Shown here piece after piece: positions 1-8,528 of a stretch of DNA of 46,745 bases. The stretch comes from Acidimicrobiales bacterium (GTDB lineage: Bacteria; Actinomycetota; Acidimicrobiia; Acidimicrobiales; JAKAVM01), in the NCBI GenBank assembly GCA_027452005.1, contig DAIDHF010000017.1, forward strand, positions 10,450 to 57,194, in the 5' to 3' direction. A model generated the notes under the pieces. The model did not search any database. It was not told where the DNA came from and saw only the letters and a program-made list of their open reading frames with translations. The number at the start of each line of letters is the position of its first letter. Within the stretch, counting starts at the first letter, position 1. Both the position numbers and the translations under genes were made by a program.

Positions 1-557
1 CAGCCCTCTTGTGGCTCGGGGTCCGGGAAGTCACCAACCTCAAGCCCGGATAGGGGATTCGTGTTTGAGATCGACGAGGCGTATACGGCTAGCATTTTAG
101 GAAACACTACCCGATCTGTTGGGAAAACTCCCAGAGTTCGGCGCCAAATTTGGCCACGGGAGACTAGCTAACACTTCCAAAGGACTACGGTATTGCTAGC
201 AAGATTTCAAAGGCTCAGGCTCTAGGAAAAGGCCCGGTAAATCGGGCCACCAACTCATCGAACTAAACGGAGAACTTTCGTTACGAGGGGAAAGGCCGAG
301 TCAACTCAAGGCCAATTCTTGAATGCATATCCCCGTGTGTATTGCGAGGGCCAAAGCGCAAGTTATTTTTTCTATATTTTTGTTGCAAAATATACTAAAT
401 CGACCAGAAATGGGTGGATTTGGCCGAATTTCCCCCGATGATTTGTAAATATGCAGGTCAAGGCCCTTGTGAAGGTCTTGTCATGCAAGTACGCTCAACC
501 TTAGATAACCCAACTCAGTCTCTGTGCACAACAGGACGCGTACATGGTGAGGGGAAT
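1..557. other. Region without a supported gene, upstream of the WhiB gene
   Basis: No frame gives a convincing protein. One plus-strand frame is open from the left edge to a TAG at 51-53 and could be the last 16 codons of an upstream gene, but that is too short to name. The stretch at about 360-400 is strongly AT-rich and contains a -10-like TATACT at 391-396, which would leave a leader of roughly 155 bases before the WhiB start. A hairpin at 231-248 is listed separately. Confidence 0.4.
231..248 (-). terminator. GC-rich hairpin, possible terminator read on the minus strand
   Basis: GGCCCG and CGGGCC form a perfect 6-bp stem around a six-base loop. On the minus strand the stem is followed at once by TTTT (positions 230-227), the look of a short intrinsic terminator. 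No minus-strand gene is visible just to its right, so the role is uncertain and it could equally end a plus-strand transcript entering from the left. Confidence 0.25.
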
Positions 558-842
558 ATGGCAGTATTCAAACAAGGAACCCACAAAGATCAAGAGTGGC
601 AGGAGAAGGCGGCTTGCAGAGGACCTCAGTCCGTTCTGTTCTTCCCGCCGACTTCCTCGGAACGCAAAGAGGAGCGCTTGAGGCGTGAAGCAAGAGCCAA
701 GGCCGTGTGCCGACCGTGTCCGGTTGCAAAGCAGTGTCTGGAGTACTCCTTGGAGATAGAAGAGCCCCACGGTATCTGGGGGGGCTTCAATGAGGCCGAG
801 CGCAAGGAGATCTTGATTAAGCGATCTCGCAAGGCGTCTTAG
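558..842 (+). CDS. WhiB-family iron-sulfur transcription factor
   Basis: A 94-residue protein of the actinobacterial WhiB-like family, which binds a [4Fe-4S] cluster and acts with sigma-70 at promoters of developmental, redox or antibiotic-response genes. The four cluster cysteines are visible at Cys20, Cys51, Cys54 and Cys60 (CxxC then C), followed by the family turn G-I-W-G-G at residues 72-76 and a basic tail (KRSRK) that would contact DNA. The ATG at 558 was chosen because GAGGGG sits just upstream and the protein then has the family's usual length; an open frame extends back to 414 but that extension looks non-coding. It stands alone with a long AT-rich leader. The exact subfamily (WhiB1, WhiB2, WblE and so on) cannot be assigned by eye. 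Confidence 0.9.
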   Translation: MAVFKQGTHKDQEWQEKAACRGPQSVLFFPPTSSERKEERLRREARAKAVCRPCPVAKQCLEYSLEIEEPHGIWGGFNEAERKEILIKRSRKAS

Positions 843-895
843 CGGCCTTACCCAGTGGCCTGTTAGGGGCCAGGTCACCCAATGCTCTAGGCTGG

Positions 896-1741
896 GTGAC
901 CATGAGTTACGGGTACATACCCTTTAGCAAAGACGACCTGCCTGACGGTTACGTGGTTCCCCGTGACGCGTCCACGATCATGGTGGTGCGAGACCACGGG
1001 ACCTTAGAAGTCCTAATGCTCAAGAGGTCTGCCAAGGTCGAGTTCGCCGGTGGAGCCCACGTGTTCCCCGGCGGGTCCCTTGACGAAGATGACTTTGAAA
1101 TATCGCGGTCAGATAGGTGTACGGGACGACTAGAGTCCAAGGCTCGAGACCTGCTTGGTATAGACCAAGACGCCCTGGCCTTTTGGGTTTGTGCTATCCG
1201 GGAGTGCTTTGAAGAATCCGGGCTGCTCTTTGCGCGAGACCCAAGCGGGAACCCGATCTCTTTAGAAGACCCCAAGGTGAAAGCCCGGTTTGGAGGGTAT
1301 CGCGAGAAACTAAATAACGGGGAGATCTCATTCTCGGAGGTTTGTGAGGCAGAGGACCTGACCCTGGCACTTGATGAGCTTTGTTACTTTTCTCACTGGA
1401 TAACACCAGAGGGTGTCCCAAAGCGTTTTGATACCCGGTTCTTTGTGGCTCTGGCGCCCGAGGGCCAACAGGCTCACGACGACGGGTCTGAGACCGTGTC
1501 TAGTGTCTGGATTAATCCAACCCGGGCTATAGAACTGGGAGAGGCCGGCGAGATCCAGCTCATATTTGCGACCATCCGGAACCTGGAGGCCCTGGGGAGA
1601 TTTGAGGGGGCACGCGCCCTACTGGATGCAGCCCGGGCTATTGACTCGGTCCCGGCAAATCTACCCCGGGTACTAATAGATGGACGGGAGATCAGGATAT
1701 TGCTCCCCGGCGACGAAGGATATGAGGACCTAGTTGGCTGA
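896..1741 (+). CDS. Nudix hydrolase, NUDT19/NUDT7-like
   Basis: A 281-residue Nudix-superfamily hydrolase, an enzyme that cleaves a nucleoside diphosphate linked to another moiety; this long form with an insertion is often associated with CoA derivatives. The N-terminal half carries the fold (LMLKRS, then FAGGAHVFPGG near residues 52-60), and the catalytic helix REcfEEsG at residues 102-109 supplies the metal-binding glutamates. Between the glycine and the REUXEE core there is an insertion of about 40 residues, longer than the classic 23-residue Nudix box, as in the NUDT19 branch. Start is GTG 896 or ATG 902. The stop overlaps the start of the next gene by 8 bases, so the two hydrolases are probably translationally coupled. 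Substrate unknown. Confidence 0.85.
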   Translation: MTMSYGYIPFSKDDLPDGYVVPRDASTIMVVRDHGTLEVLMLKRSAKVEFAGGAHVFPGGSLDEDDFEISRSDRCTGRLESKARDLLGIDQDALAFWVCAIRECFEESGLLFARDPSGNPISLEDPKVKARFGGYREKLNNGEISFSEVCEAEDLTLALDELCYFSHWITPEGVPKRFDTRFFVALAPEGQQAHDDGSETVSSVWINPTRAIELGEAGEIQLIFATIRNLEALGRFEGARALLDAARAIDSVPANLPRVLIDGREIRILLPGDEGYEDLVG

Positions 1742-2627
1742 GACCTGGGGCCATCCATATGACTCCCCCCGAGCCTTCGGGGAATCCAAGAACGTCTGGG
1801 TAATAACCGCGTCCAACCCGGGCATGATGACCGGCCCGGGGACTAACACGTACGTGGTCGGGAGACAAGACCTGGCCGTAATTGACCCCGGTCCAGACCT
1901 TGTCGATCACGTTGAGGCCATTACAAGCTTTGGGGCCCACAAGATCAGGTGGATCCTGGTCACCCACACCCATCCCGACCACGCCCCTGGGGCCCGAAGA
2001 CTGGCTGATCTGACCGGGGCTGAACTATTGGGCTTTGAGGCCAGAGACGGGTTTGTACCCGATGAGACTATTGGTGACTCGTTTTCTCTTGAACTCCCCG
2101 AGGGGGTCCTGAGGGCAATCTACACTCCCGGACACGCCTCCAATCACCTGTGCTATCTCTTTGAGCCAGACGGGGTCTTGTTCTCCGGGGACCATGTCAT
2201 GGACGGGTCGACCGTGGTAATTGCTCCCCCAGACGGGGACATGAAGGACTACCTGGCCAGTCTGGCCTTTTTGAGAGACTCAACCTTGCACTTGGCTTCG
2301 ATCGCACCCGGGCACGGGAACAAGATTGAGTCACCCCGAGACAAGCTGGACGAGTACATTACCCACCGGGCCCGTCGTGAGGCGGCCATATTAGAAAGCC
2401 TCCACCACAGGAGCCGGGCACTTATTGAAGAGATCGTGTCCGATGTCTACGTGGATGTCCCCGACTTCTTGCACCCGATTGCAAAGTACTCTGTATGGGC
2501 CCATCTTAGAAAGCTCAGGGGAGATCACGCGGTAGAATTCAACCAGAGCTCTCAGGTTGAAGGTGACCTCCGGTCACCCGGGCCGACCAATGAGGAGCTG
2601 GGCGGGACGTGGTATTTGTCCTCGTAG
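1734..2627 (+). CDS. Metallo-beta-lactamase-fold hydrolase (LACTB2-like)
   Basis: A 297-residue MBL-fold hydrolase. The zinc-binding signature T-H-T-H-P-D-H is at residues 77-83; later ligands are visible in TPGHAS, SGDHVM and APGHG. The C-terminal stretch (DKLDEYITHRARREAAILESL, then a winged-helix-like segment ending in AKYSVWAHLRKL) matches the LACTB2-type arrangement of an MBL domain followed by a small helical domain. Relatives act as endoribonucleases or thioester hydrolases, so the substrate cannot be fixed here. TTG 1734 is the likely start, overlapping the Nudix stop by 8 bases; the pair forms a two-gene operon. It converges with the mrp gene, only 5 bases away. Confidence 0.85.
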   Translation: MAETWGHPYDSPRAFGESKNVWVITASNPGMMTGPGTNTYVVGRQDLAVIDPGPDLVDHVEAITSFGAHKIRWILVTHTHPDHAPGARRLADLTGAELLGFEARDGFVPDETIGDSFSLELPEGVLRAIYTPGHASNHLCYLFEPDGVLFSGDHVMDGSTVVIAPPDGDMKDYLASLAFLRDSTLHLASIAPGHGNKIESPRDKLDEYITHRARREAAILESLHHRSRALIEEIVSDVYVDVPDFLHPIAKYSVWAHLRKLRGDHAVEFNQSSQVEGDLRSPGPTNEELGGTWYLSS

Positions 2628-2632
2628 GCCAA

Positions 2633-3838
2633 CTAAGGTTTAGCGTGTTCAAGGGCCTGTTCTACCCGGTCGATCATTCGGGCACTACACCCTGACATTT
2701 CACGCATCGGGGAGATCTCAGTTGTGATCCGGGCAGCAATCTGGTCAAAAACTAGGGCGATCGGGTTCTTAGGGTCGAGGGCGACCGGGGTCCCGAGATC
2801 CCCGGACCGAGCAACCGAGCCATCTATGGGAATCGCCCCAATCAAGGGTACCCCGAGTTCCTGCGATAGCCGGACCCCGCCTCCGGACCCGAACAGGGGG
2901 TAGGTTTCTCCGTGGTCACACACAAAGGCGGTCATGTTCTCAATTACCCCGGCCAATCTCAAGTAGTTCTTTCTAGCCATTGAGGCCGCTCGTGAGGCAA
3001 CCTTTTGGGCGGCCACCGGTGGGGTGGTCACGATTATTACCTCGGTTCTGGGCAACATCTTTGCCAACCCCATCTGGACGTCCCCGGTTCCAGGGGGCAT
3101 GTCGATGAGGAGATAGTCGAGATCACCCCAGGCCACGTCTTTCAAGAACTGGTCTAAGGCCTTGGCCAGCATGAGCCCCCGCCACATGATCGCCGAGTCC
3201 TCACTGGCCAGAAATCCCATCGAGATAATCTTGACCATCCCGGTCCCGACCGACCTTTCAATGGGGACAATTTTTCGGTCGGGGTTTCCACGCAGTTCCC
3301 CGTCTACTCCCATCATCCGGGGAACTGAAAACCCCCAGATGTCGGCGTCGAGGAGGCCAACAGTGAGGCCCCCTCGGGCCAGGGCCACGGCTAGGTTCAC
3401 GGTTACCGAGGACTTGCCTACCCCACCTTTGCCCGAGGCTACAGCTATTACCCTGGTCCGGTCCCCGATCTGGGTTGCCGGGGGACTCTGGGAAGTCCGG
3501 AGGCGGACCCGGTCCATAAGTGCTGAGCGCTCATCTTGAGACATGTAGCCAACTTGGATATCGACCTCGGTGACTTGGGGGATGGACAAAAGGGCGGACT
3601 TCGTGTCGGTCTCGATCTGTGAGCGAAGTGGACAACCAACCACGGTCAAGGCGACCTCAATGTCCACCTTTCCCGAGTCCGTGACATGGTAACCACGGAC
3701 CATGCCCAGGTCAACAATGTCTAGGCCCAGTTCCGGATCGACAACTCCCCTGAGTGCGTCAAGGATGGCCCCGTCGGGCACCTGACCTTGCCCGACACTG
3801 TCTTGAAAACCATCGACTGGATCTGGGGTCTCGTGCAC
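2633..3838 (-). CDS. mrp: Mrp/ApbC-type iron-sulfur cluster carrier ATPase
   Basis: A 401-residue P-loop ATPase of the Mrp/NBP35 family, which binds and transfers [4Fe-4S] clusters to apo-proteins in the cytoplasm. The N-terminal 100 residues are a MIP18/DUF59 domain (ALRGVVDPELGLDIVDLG, with VGCPL), followed by the ATPase domain with the deviant Walker A G-K-G-G-V-G-K-S near residue 135 and the DMPPGTGD motif. A Cys near the C-terminus (SGCSARMID) is available for cluster binding. Translation starts at GTG 3838. It is transcribed away from the lipoprotein gene and lies two genes from erpA, so two Fe-S delivery factors sit within 2 kb. Confidence 0.93.
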   Translation of the reverse strand: MHETPDPVDGFQDSVGQGQVPDGAILDALRGVVDPELGLDIVDLGMVRGYHVTDSGKVDIEVALTVVGCPLRSQIETDTKSALLSIPQVTEVDIQVGYMSQDERSALMDRVRLRTSQSPPATQIGDRTRVIAVASGKGGVGKSSVTVNLAVALARGGLTVGLLDADIWGFSVPRMMGVDGELRGNPDRKIVPIERSVGTGMVKIISMGFLASEDSAIMWRGLMLAKALDQFLKDVAWGDLDYLLIDMPPGTGDVQMGLAKMLPRTEVIIVTTPPVAAQKVASRAASMARKNYLRLAGVIENMTAFVCDHGETYPLFGSGGGVRLSQELGVPLIGAIPIDGSVARSGDLGTPVALDPKNPIALVFDQIAARITTEISPMREMSGCSARMIDRVEQALEHAKP

Positions 3839-3940
3839 GACACCTATTCTAGCTTGAAGTCCTCTATGATTATTTTTGGGCCCGCCGATTGATGGTTTTG
3901 GTTGGCCTTTTGGGTAGTGGAATAAAACGGTGGTGGGAAT

Positions 3941-5092
3941 GTGGGACTAAACGCGCTGAGAAGACTCCTGGGACGTCGCAGTCTAATAGTTGTATGTATA
4001 TGCGCGGTTACTCTCATGGCCGCGTCATGTTCATCTGCGTCACGATCCAAGAGCGCCGCAAGATCAAAGAGGTTGACAAACAATCTGGCTTCGACCACGA
4101 CGAGTTCCCAGTTTGGTCCCCCCCAAGGCCCCGGGCAACTGGCACCCGGGTCAGATCCGTCGGTGCTTCCCGGTCCGGTCCTGATAGCTGACTCCAAGAA
4201 CAACCGGCTCTTGATAGTAAATCCCCAGGGTCAAATTATCTGGACGTTTCCTCGACCTGGCGACCTGGCTCCTGGAGAGACCTTTCTAACCCCTGATGAC
4301 GCATTTTTTACTCCAGATGGAAAAGAGATCGTGGCCACTCAAGAGGACGACTTTGTGATCTCGGTGATTGACGTGGCAACCCACAAGATCGTGTACCGAT
4401 ATGGGACCCCGGGTGTCTACGGGCTGTCTGCTGAGCACCTGTGGAACCCCGATGACGCCCAAATGCTCCCAGACGGCTACATTATTGCGGCAGACATAAA
4501 GAACTGTCGGATTATCTTGATCCCGCCAAACGGGACCGCTCCGTCTCAGGTTATTGGACAGACGATATATCCATGCCTACACGATCCCCCGGCCCGTTTT
4601 GGGAGCCCGAACGGGGCATTTCCAATGACCAACGGTCACTTTCTAATAACCGAGATCAACGGGGACTGGGTTGATGAGATGAACCTGGCCGGTCAGGTAT
4701 TCAATGCAATTCATCCCCCAGGAATTACCTATCCATCCGATACTAATGAGGTAAATCCCAACCTGTATCTCACGGCCGACTACTCCAGTCCGGGTCACAT
4801 CGAGACCTTTACCCCCCAGGGGAACCTGGTATGGAGCTACCACCCCGTGGCCGGGGCGCCTCAGCTTGACCAGCCGTCACTGGCACTACCCTTGCCCAAC
4901 GGAGACATCTTGGCAAACGACGACTACAATGACCGGGTAATCGTAATAGATCCGTCGACCGACCAGATCGTGTGGCAGTACGGGATAACCGGTCAACCCG
5001 GGTCGTCTCCAGGGATGCTAGATGTCCCCGACGGGGTGGACCTGGCTCCCCCGTACTCCCTAGATATCGTGCACGCGTCAACTATGGGCTAA
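3941..5092 (+). CDS. Secreted lipoprotein with NHL/PQQ-like beta-propeller
   Basis: A 383-residue lipoprotein. A basic N-terminus and hydrophobic segment end in the lipobox A-A-S-C with Cys30 as the lipidated residue; a low-complexity Ser/Thr/Pro linker follows to about residue 75. The rest consists of repeated beta-sheet blades (for example ILIADSKNNRLLIVNP, GYIIAADIKNCRIILI, GDILANDDYNDRVIVID) with recurrent QIVWQYG/QIIWTFP elements typical of NHL or PQQ-like propellers. Such proteins sit on the outer face of the membrane and bind ligands or act as periplasmic-type dehydrogenase relatives; no catalytic residues could be assigned. GTG 3941 is the likely start. It lies 10 bases upstream of erpA on the same strand. 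Confidence 0.8.
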   Translation: MGLNALRRLLGRRSLIVVCICAVTLMAASCSSASRSKSAARSKRLTNNLASTTTSSQFGPPQGPGQLAPGSDPSVLPGPVLIADSKNNRLLIVNPQGQIIWTFPRPGDLAPGETFLTPDDAFFTPDGKEIVATQEDDFVISVIDVATHKIVYRYGTPGVYGLSAEHLWNPDDAQMLPDGYIIAADIKNCRIILIPPNGTAPSQVIGQTIYPCLHDPPARFGSPNGAFPMTNGHFLITEINGDWVDEMNLAGQVFNAIHPPGITYPSDTNEVNPNLYLTADYSSPGHIETFTPQGNLVWSYHPVAGAPQLDQPSLALPLPNGDILANDDYNDRVIVIDPSTDQIVWQYGITGQPGSSPGMLDVPDGVDLAPPYSLDIVHASTMG

Positions 5093-5102
5093 TATATAGG
5101 TT

Positions 5103-5471
5103 ATGAGCGTAACGTCCACATCAATTTCAATTGGCAAGAAGCCGAGCCTAATTAACCTGACTGATGCTGCGGTTGCAAAGGTCTCCGAGCTGATATCCCG
5201 AGAGGATGACGCCGACTCACTCGTGTTGAGGGTGGCCGTAAAGCCCGGGGGTTGTTCTGGGTTTAGCTACGACATGTACTTTGACACCGAGGTGGCAGAC
5301 GACGATCTCGTGGTCACCTTTGACGAGGTCAAGGTCGTGGTCGACCCGGCCTCAAGTGAGCATCTAAAGGGATCGACCCTAGACTACGTCGATGGGCTAA
5401 ATGGAGCCGGGTTCTCTTTCACCAACCCGAATGCCTCTAGAACCTGCGGTTGCGGTTCTTCATTTAGCTAG
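5103..5471 (+). CDS. erpA: A-type iron-sulfur cluster insertion protein
   Basis: A 122-residue HesB/IscA-family protein that delivers Fe-S clusters to target enzymes. The three conserved cysteines are present: Cys51 in G-G-C-S-G-F and the C-terminal pair Cys115 and Cys117 in C-G-C-G-S. The core pattern (LTDAAVAKVSELI ... LRVAVKPGGCSGFSY ... DYVDGLNGAGFSFTNPNA) fits ErpA of actinobacteria. It is followed 11 bases later by ridA, and mrp lies nearby on the other strand. The RBS before ATG 5103 is weak (TAGG close to the start), so it may depend on coupling to the upstream lipoprotein gene. Confidence 0.93.
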   Translation: MSVTSTSISIGKKPSLINLTDAAVAKVSELISREDDADSLVLRVAVKPGGCSGFSYDMYFDTEVADDDLVVTFDEVKVVVDPASSEHLKGSTLDYVDGLNGAGFSFTNPNASRTCGCGSSFS

Positions 5472-5482
5472 ACGGGCACCAC

Positions 5483-5827
5483 GTGAAGCCGGTGGGGCCC
5501 TACAGCCCGATCGTGGAGGTCGGGAACCTGGTCGTGTGCTCGGGCCAACTCGGACTCAAAGATGGTGTCTTAGTTGACGGAGGGGTTCCCGGTCAGCTCA
5601 CACAGGCCATTTCAAATCTGGTTGACCTTCTCGACCAGTTCGACCTGGGCCTAGACAGCGTGTTCAAGACGACCGTGTTCTTGGAAAACATAGACGACTA
5701 CTCGGCTATGAACGAAGCCTACGTGGAGGCTTTCGGTGACGTGCGACCGGCCCGATCGGCGGTGGCGGTGGACCAACTCCCCCTAGGAGCGGCCGTCGAG
5801 ATCGAGGCCTGGGCGTATCGCACCTAG
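5483..5827 (+). CDS. ridA: RidA/YjgF family enamine/imine deaminase
   Basis: A 114-residue RidA-type protein. The family hydrolyses reactive enamine/imine intermediates, such as 2-aminoacrylate released by PLP enzymes, in the cytoplasm. The N-terminal GPYSP, the SGQLG segment and the C-terminal signature RPARSAVAVDQLPLGAAVEIEAWA are visible; the Arg in RPAR corresponds to the catalytic arginine and the Glu in VEIEAWA is conserved. Start is GTG 5483, 11 bases after erpA. The next gene follows after 2 bases, so erpA-ridA-parB-like is probably one transcript. Confidence 0.92.
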   Translation: MKPVGPYSPIVEVGNLVVCSGQLGLKDGVLVDGGVPGQLTQAISNLVDLLDQFDLGLDSVFKTTVFLENIDDYSAMNEAYVEAFGDVRPARSAVAVDQLPLGAAVEIEAWAYRT

Positions 5828-5829
5828 AC

Positions 5830-6447
5830 GTGGATTTCCCCAGTAATCTCGGGTCAGATGATTCTGAGAAAACCGGTAGCAATAAACCAGATGTATCTGA
5901 GAAAACCGGTAGCTCTGATGTTAGTGACTCAGATGATAACAGTAGCGCTGAGAGAGGCCTGGTAACTGAACCGGCCCAGGTGAAGGTCCCGACAAGGCCT
6001 GCCCGAGTCCACGGACACCGAGAAAATGAAGCCTCTGGTTCATTGCTTCCTTTTTGGTGGGACATGCAAAAGCTACACGCCTTAAACATTGCTGTTACAA
6101 GGCTGGACATTGATGAACTCCGGTGGCACTTGACCTGGAAGGTCTGGTCAAACTACGGGGCCCCGTTTCAGATCTCTCCGTCTGAGGTTAGAAAAGACCC
6201 CCTGAGATTTTCAATTCACTACGAGCGAACGATGAATGCCGAACTCTCGTTTCCATTGTACGTAATATACTGGGAAGATCGTTGGACGATACTAGACGGA
6301 ATCCATCGCCTACTCAAGGCCGATATCTTGGGTGAAAAGTCTGTCCCGGTGTGCGTGGTTTCCGATCAAGACCTGCCCAAGATTATTGTTGCCAGCCCGG
6401 AAAGTTCCAACGTTGCCGATGAGCCAGGTAAACCTACCCCCACTTAG
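5830..6447 (+). CDS. ParB/Srx-like domain protein of unknown function
   Basis: A 205-residue protein with two parts. Residues 1-60 are acidic, Ser/Asp-rich and probably disordered, with a duplicated S-E-K-T-G-S hexapeptide encoded by an exact 18-base repeat 36 bases apart. Residues about 75-195 form a folded domain ending in IYWEDRWTILDGIHRLLKADILGEKSVPVCVV, the D-G-x-H-R-L pattern of ParB/sulfiredoxin-fold proteins, which bind DNA or nucleotides (CTP in true ParB). No helix-turn-helix or dimerisation domain follows, so this is not chromosome-partition ParB. It starts 2 bases after ridA. Its 3' end overlaps the convergent response-regulator gene by 14 bases. Function unknown. Confidence 0.7.
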   Translation: MDFPSNLGSDDSEKTGSNKPDVSEKTGSSDVSDSDDNSSAERGLVTEPAQVKVPTRPARVHGHRENEASGSLLPFWWDMQKLHALNIAVTRLDIDELRWHLTWKVWSNYGAPFQISPSEVRKDPLRFSIHYERTMNAELSFPLYVIYWEDRWTILDGIHRLLKADILGEKSVPVCVVSDQDLPKIIVASPESSNVADEPGKPTPT

Positions 6448-7111
6448 ATTCTCCGAACTTGTATCCCACAGATCGGACGGTCTGGATGAGGTGTGCGTGT
6501 TCCTCGCCCAACTTGGCCCGGAGTCTGCGGACGTGAACGTCTACGGTTCTGGCCCCCCCGTAGTACTCGTAGCCCCAAACCCGAGACAAGAGGGTCTCGC
6601 GACTAAATACTCTTCCAGGGGCCGCAGCTAGAAATCGGAGGAGTTCGTATTCCATGTAGGTCAAGTCCAGGTGACGCCCTTGTATAGTGGCCTGATAGGT
6701 CTCAAGATTCAGGCTCAGGGAACCGTATTGGATCAGTTCCGGGCGCAACCCAGTTCCGGTTCTCCAGAACAGGTTGGCAATCCTGGCCCTGAACTCGATC
6801 GGATCAACCGGGTCAATAATAAAGTCATCGAACAGGTCGCTTCTCGGATCTATCTTGTGTAGGAAGTCTACGGGAACTACTAGCAAGAGGGGCCTCAGGG
6901 GGAGGTCTTTGTGGCGCAGTCCCTCACAGATCTCGAGGGCCTGATCAAAGTGGGTAGTGGCCGACACGATTGCCCCGGACCATCCATCTCGGGGAGCGCA
7001 GGTTTGTGAATCTTCAGCTCGGGTTAGGACCTGATAGGGGTATCCGGCCTCTTCTAGGCCCATCGAGATTGCCGGGGCCAAGGGGGCGGGATAGCACAGG
7101 AGGGGTTCCAC
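6434..7111 (-). CDS. glnR: GlnR-like OmpR-family response regulator without the usual phospho-Asp
   Basis: A 225-residue protein with an N-terminal receiver-like domain (1-115) and a C-terminal winged-helix DNA-binding domain (about 125-222: LDLTYMEYELLRFL ... GRVFSRETLLSRVWGYEYYGGARTVDVHVRRLRAKLG). The winged helix strongly resembles actinobacterial GlnR, the global nitrogen regulator. In the receiver, the position of the phospho-acceptor Asp (Asp44 in M. tuberculosis GlnR) reads A-I-V-S50-A-T-T, so Ser replaces Asp, and no kinase is nearby. It follows glnA2 after 3 bases on the same strand, suggesting a glnA2-glnR operon. GTG 7111 is the start. The GlnR assignment rests on the winged helix and the context; an unrelated orphan regulator is possible. 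Confidence 0.75.
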   Translation of the reverse strand: MEPLLCYPAPLAPAISMGLEEAGYPYQVLTRAEDSQTCAPRDGWSGAIVSATTHFDQALEICEGLRHKDLPLRPLLLVVPVDFLHKIDPRSDLFDDFIIDPVDPIEFRARIANLFWRTGTGLRPELIQYGSLSLNLETYQATIQGRHLDLTYMEYELLRFLAAAPGRVFSRETLLSRVWGYEYYGGARTVDVHVRRLRAKLGEEHAHLIQTVRSVGYKFGESKWG

Positions 7112-7114
7112 GGG

Positions 7115-8446
7115 CTAGAGCTGTCCGAAGTATCGGTCGATCTCAAAGGGGGTTACCTGGCGAAGGTAGGCTGAACTCTCGGCCCGCTTATTTCGGATAA
7201 ACCACTCAAATACGTGCTCGCCGAGGGTATCTCGGACCAACTCAGACCTCTCCATCTCGCCAATTGCGGCGGTGAGGCTGGTGGGTAGGGGTTTGATCCC
7301 GAGGCTGGCCAACTTGGACGGGGTGGCCTCAAATAGATCAGTCTCGGTCTCCTCTGGTAGGTCGTAGCCTTGCTCAACCCCGCGCATGCCTGCGGCCAAC
7401 ACGAGGGCAAAGGTCAAGTAAGGATTGCAGGCCGGATCTGGAGCCCGGTACTCGATCCTGGCCGACTCCGATCGTCCACCCTTTGGTGAGGGGACCCGGA
7501 TCAGGGCGGACCGGTTCTGGCGAGACCATGAAGCAAACAGGGGGGCCTCTGATCCTGCTACCAACCTCTTGTAGGAGTTCACCCACTGGTTGGTCACGGC
7601 GGTAATCTCGCACGCGTGATGCAAGAGCCCCGCTATAAAGGACTTGGCGACCTTAGACAGCAAGAAGGGGTCACCGGGGTCAAAAAACGCATTGACCTCT
7701 CCCTCAAAGATAGAAAAGTGGGTATGCATGCCAGATCCCTGGACTCCTTCAAGGGGTTTAGGCATAAACGTGGCATAGGCCCCGAGTTCTGAGGCAACCT
7801 CCTTTATAACCTGGCGGGCGGTCATGACACTGTCTGCCATGGTCAGGGCGTCCGTGTAGCGTAGGTCGATCTCGTGCTGGCCCGGGGACTCCTCGTGCTG
7901 GGCGTACTCGACCGGAATCCCGATGTCTTCAAGCATGAGCACGGTCCGCTCGTGAAGCTCCCCTGAAAGTCCCGACGACCTAACCTCAAAGTAGGTTCCC
8001 GAATCTAGCGGGACCATCTCGGACCGGTCACTGGATCGAAAGTAGAAGTACTCGAGTTCAGGGGCCGCAAAGAAGCTAAATCCTCTCTGGCGAGCTGACT
8101 GGAGGGACTCACGTAAGACATTACGAGGGCATCCCTCAAAAGCGGATCCGTCAAGGTTGAGAATGTCGCAGAGAACCCTGGCAACCGGTGCCCCAGCACT
8201 TCTCCAGGGGAGAACCTGGAACGTGGTCGGGTCTGGTTTGGCTATAACGTCACTCTCGACCACCCGGGAAAAGCCGTCTATGGCCGACCCGTCAAAGGTC
8301 ATCCCCTCCTCCAAGGCCAGCTCTAACTCAATGGGGGTAACCGAGAATCCCTTGGCCATGCCAAGTACGTCGGTAAACCAGAGCTGGATAAAGCGGACCC
8401 CTTGTTGCTCTACGGTTTTTAGGACGTACTCGATCTCACCCTTCAA
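7115..8446 (-). CDS. glnA2: Glutamine synthetase, GlnA2-type
   Basis: A 443-residue glutamine synthetase (ATP + glutamate + ammonia to glutamine, cytoplasmic) of the short class without an adenylylation loop, close in length to mycobacterial GlnA2. Recognisable motifs are TFDGSAIDGFSRVVESD, the metal-binding APELEYF and GQHEIDLRY segments, the ATP-binding GSGMHTHFSIF, VNSYKRLV and the RIEYRAPDPACNPYL region. The loop NLYDLP is absent. TTG 8446 is the start; GAGGG lies 5-6 bases upstream. It is divergent from glnA across a 265-base regulatory region and is followed directly by the glnR-like gene. Some actinobacterial paralogues of this class use polyamines or ethanolamine rather than ammonia, so the substrate should not be taken as certain. 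Confidence 0.87.
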   Translation of the reverse strand: MKGEIEYVLKTVEQQGVRFIQLWFTDVLGMAKGFSVTPIELELALEEGMTFDGSAIDGFSRVVESDVIAKPDPTTFQVLPWRSAGAPVARVLCDILNLDGSAFEGCPRNVLRESLQSARQRGFSFFAAPELEYFYFRSSDRSEMVPLDSGTYFEVRSSGLSGELHERTVLMLEDIGIPVEYAQHEESPGQHEIDLRYTDALTMADSVMTARQVIKEVASELGAYATFMPKPLEGVQGSGMHTHFSIFEGEVNAFFDPGDPFLLSKVAKSFIAGLLHHACEITAVTNQWVNSYKRLVAGSEAPLFASWSRQNRSALIRVPSPKGGRSESARIEYRAPDPACNPYLTFALVLAAGMRGVEQGYDLPEETETDLFEATPSKLASLGIKPLPTSLTAAIGEMERSELVRDTLGEHVFEWFIRNKRAESSAYLRQVTPFEIDRYFGQL

Positions 8447-8528
8447 GATATCCCTCGATTTGGCCGGAGCTTTCTCATGAGTCCTAGTTTCCCACCGATA
8501 CCAGGTATTTTCCAGGTCCCGGTCAAAT

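Noticed and set aside
3-53. Open frame at the left edge, 16 codons to a stop
   Set aside because: Could be the tail of an upstream gene, but too short to support a name or even the strand.
3844-4203. Minus-strand open frame of 119 codons opposite the lipoprotein gene
   Set aside because: It overlaps a well-supported lipoprotein with signal peptide and lipobox; its translation has no family features.
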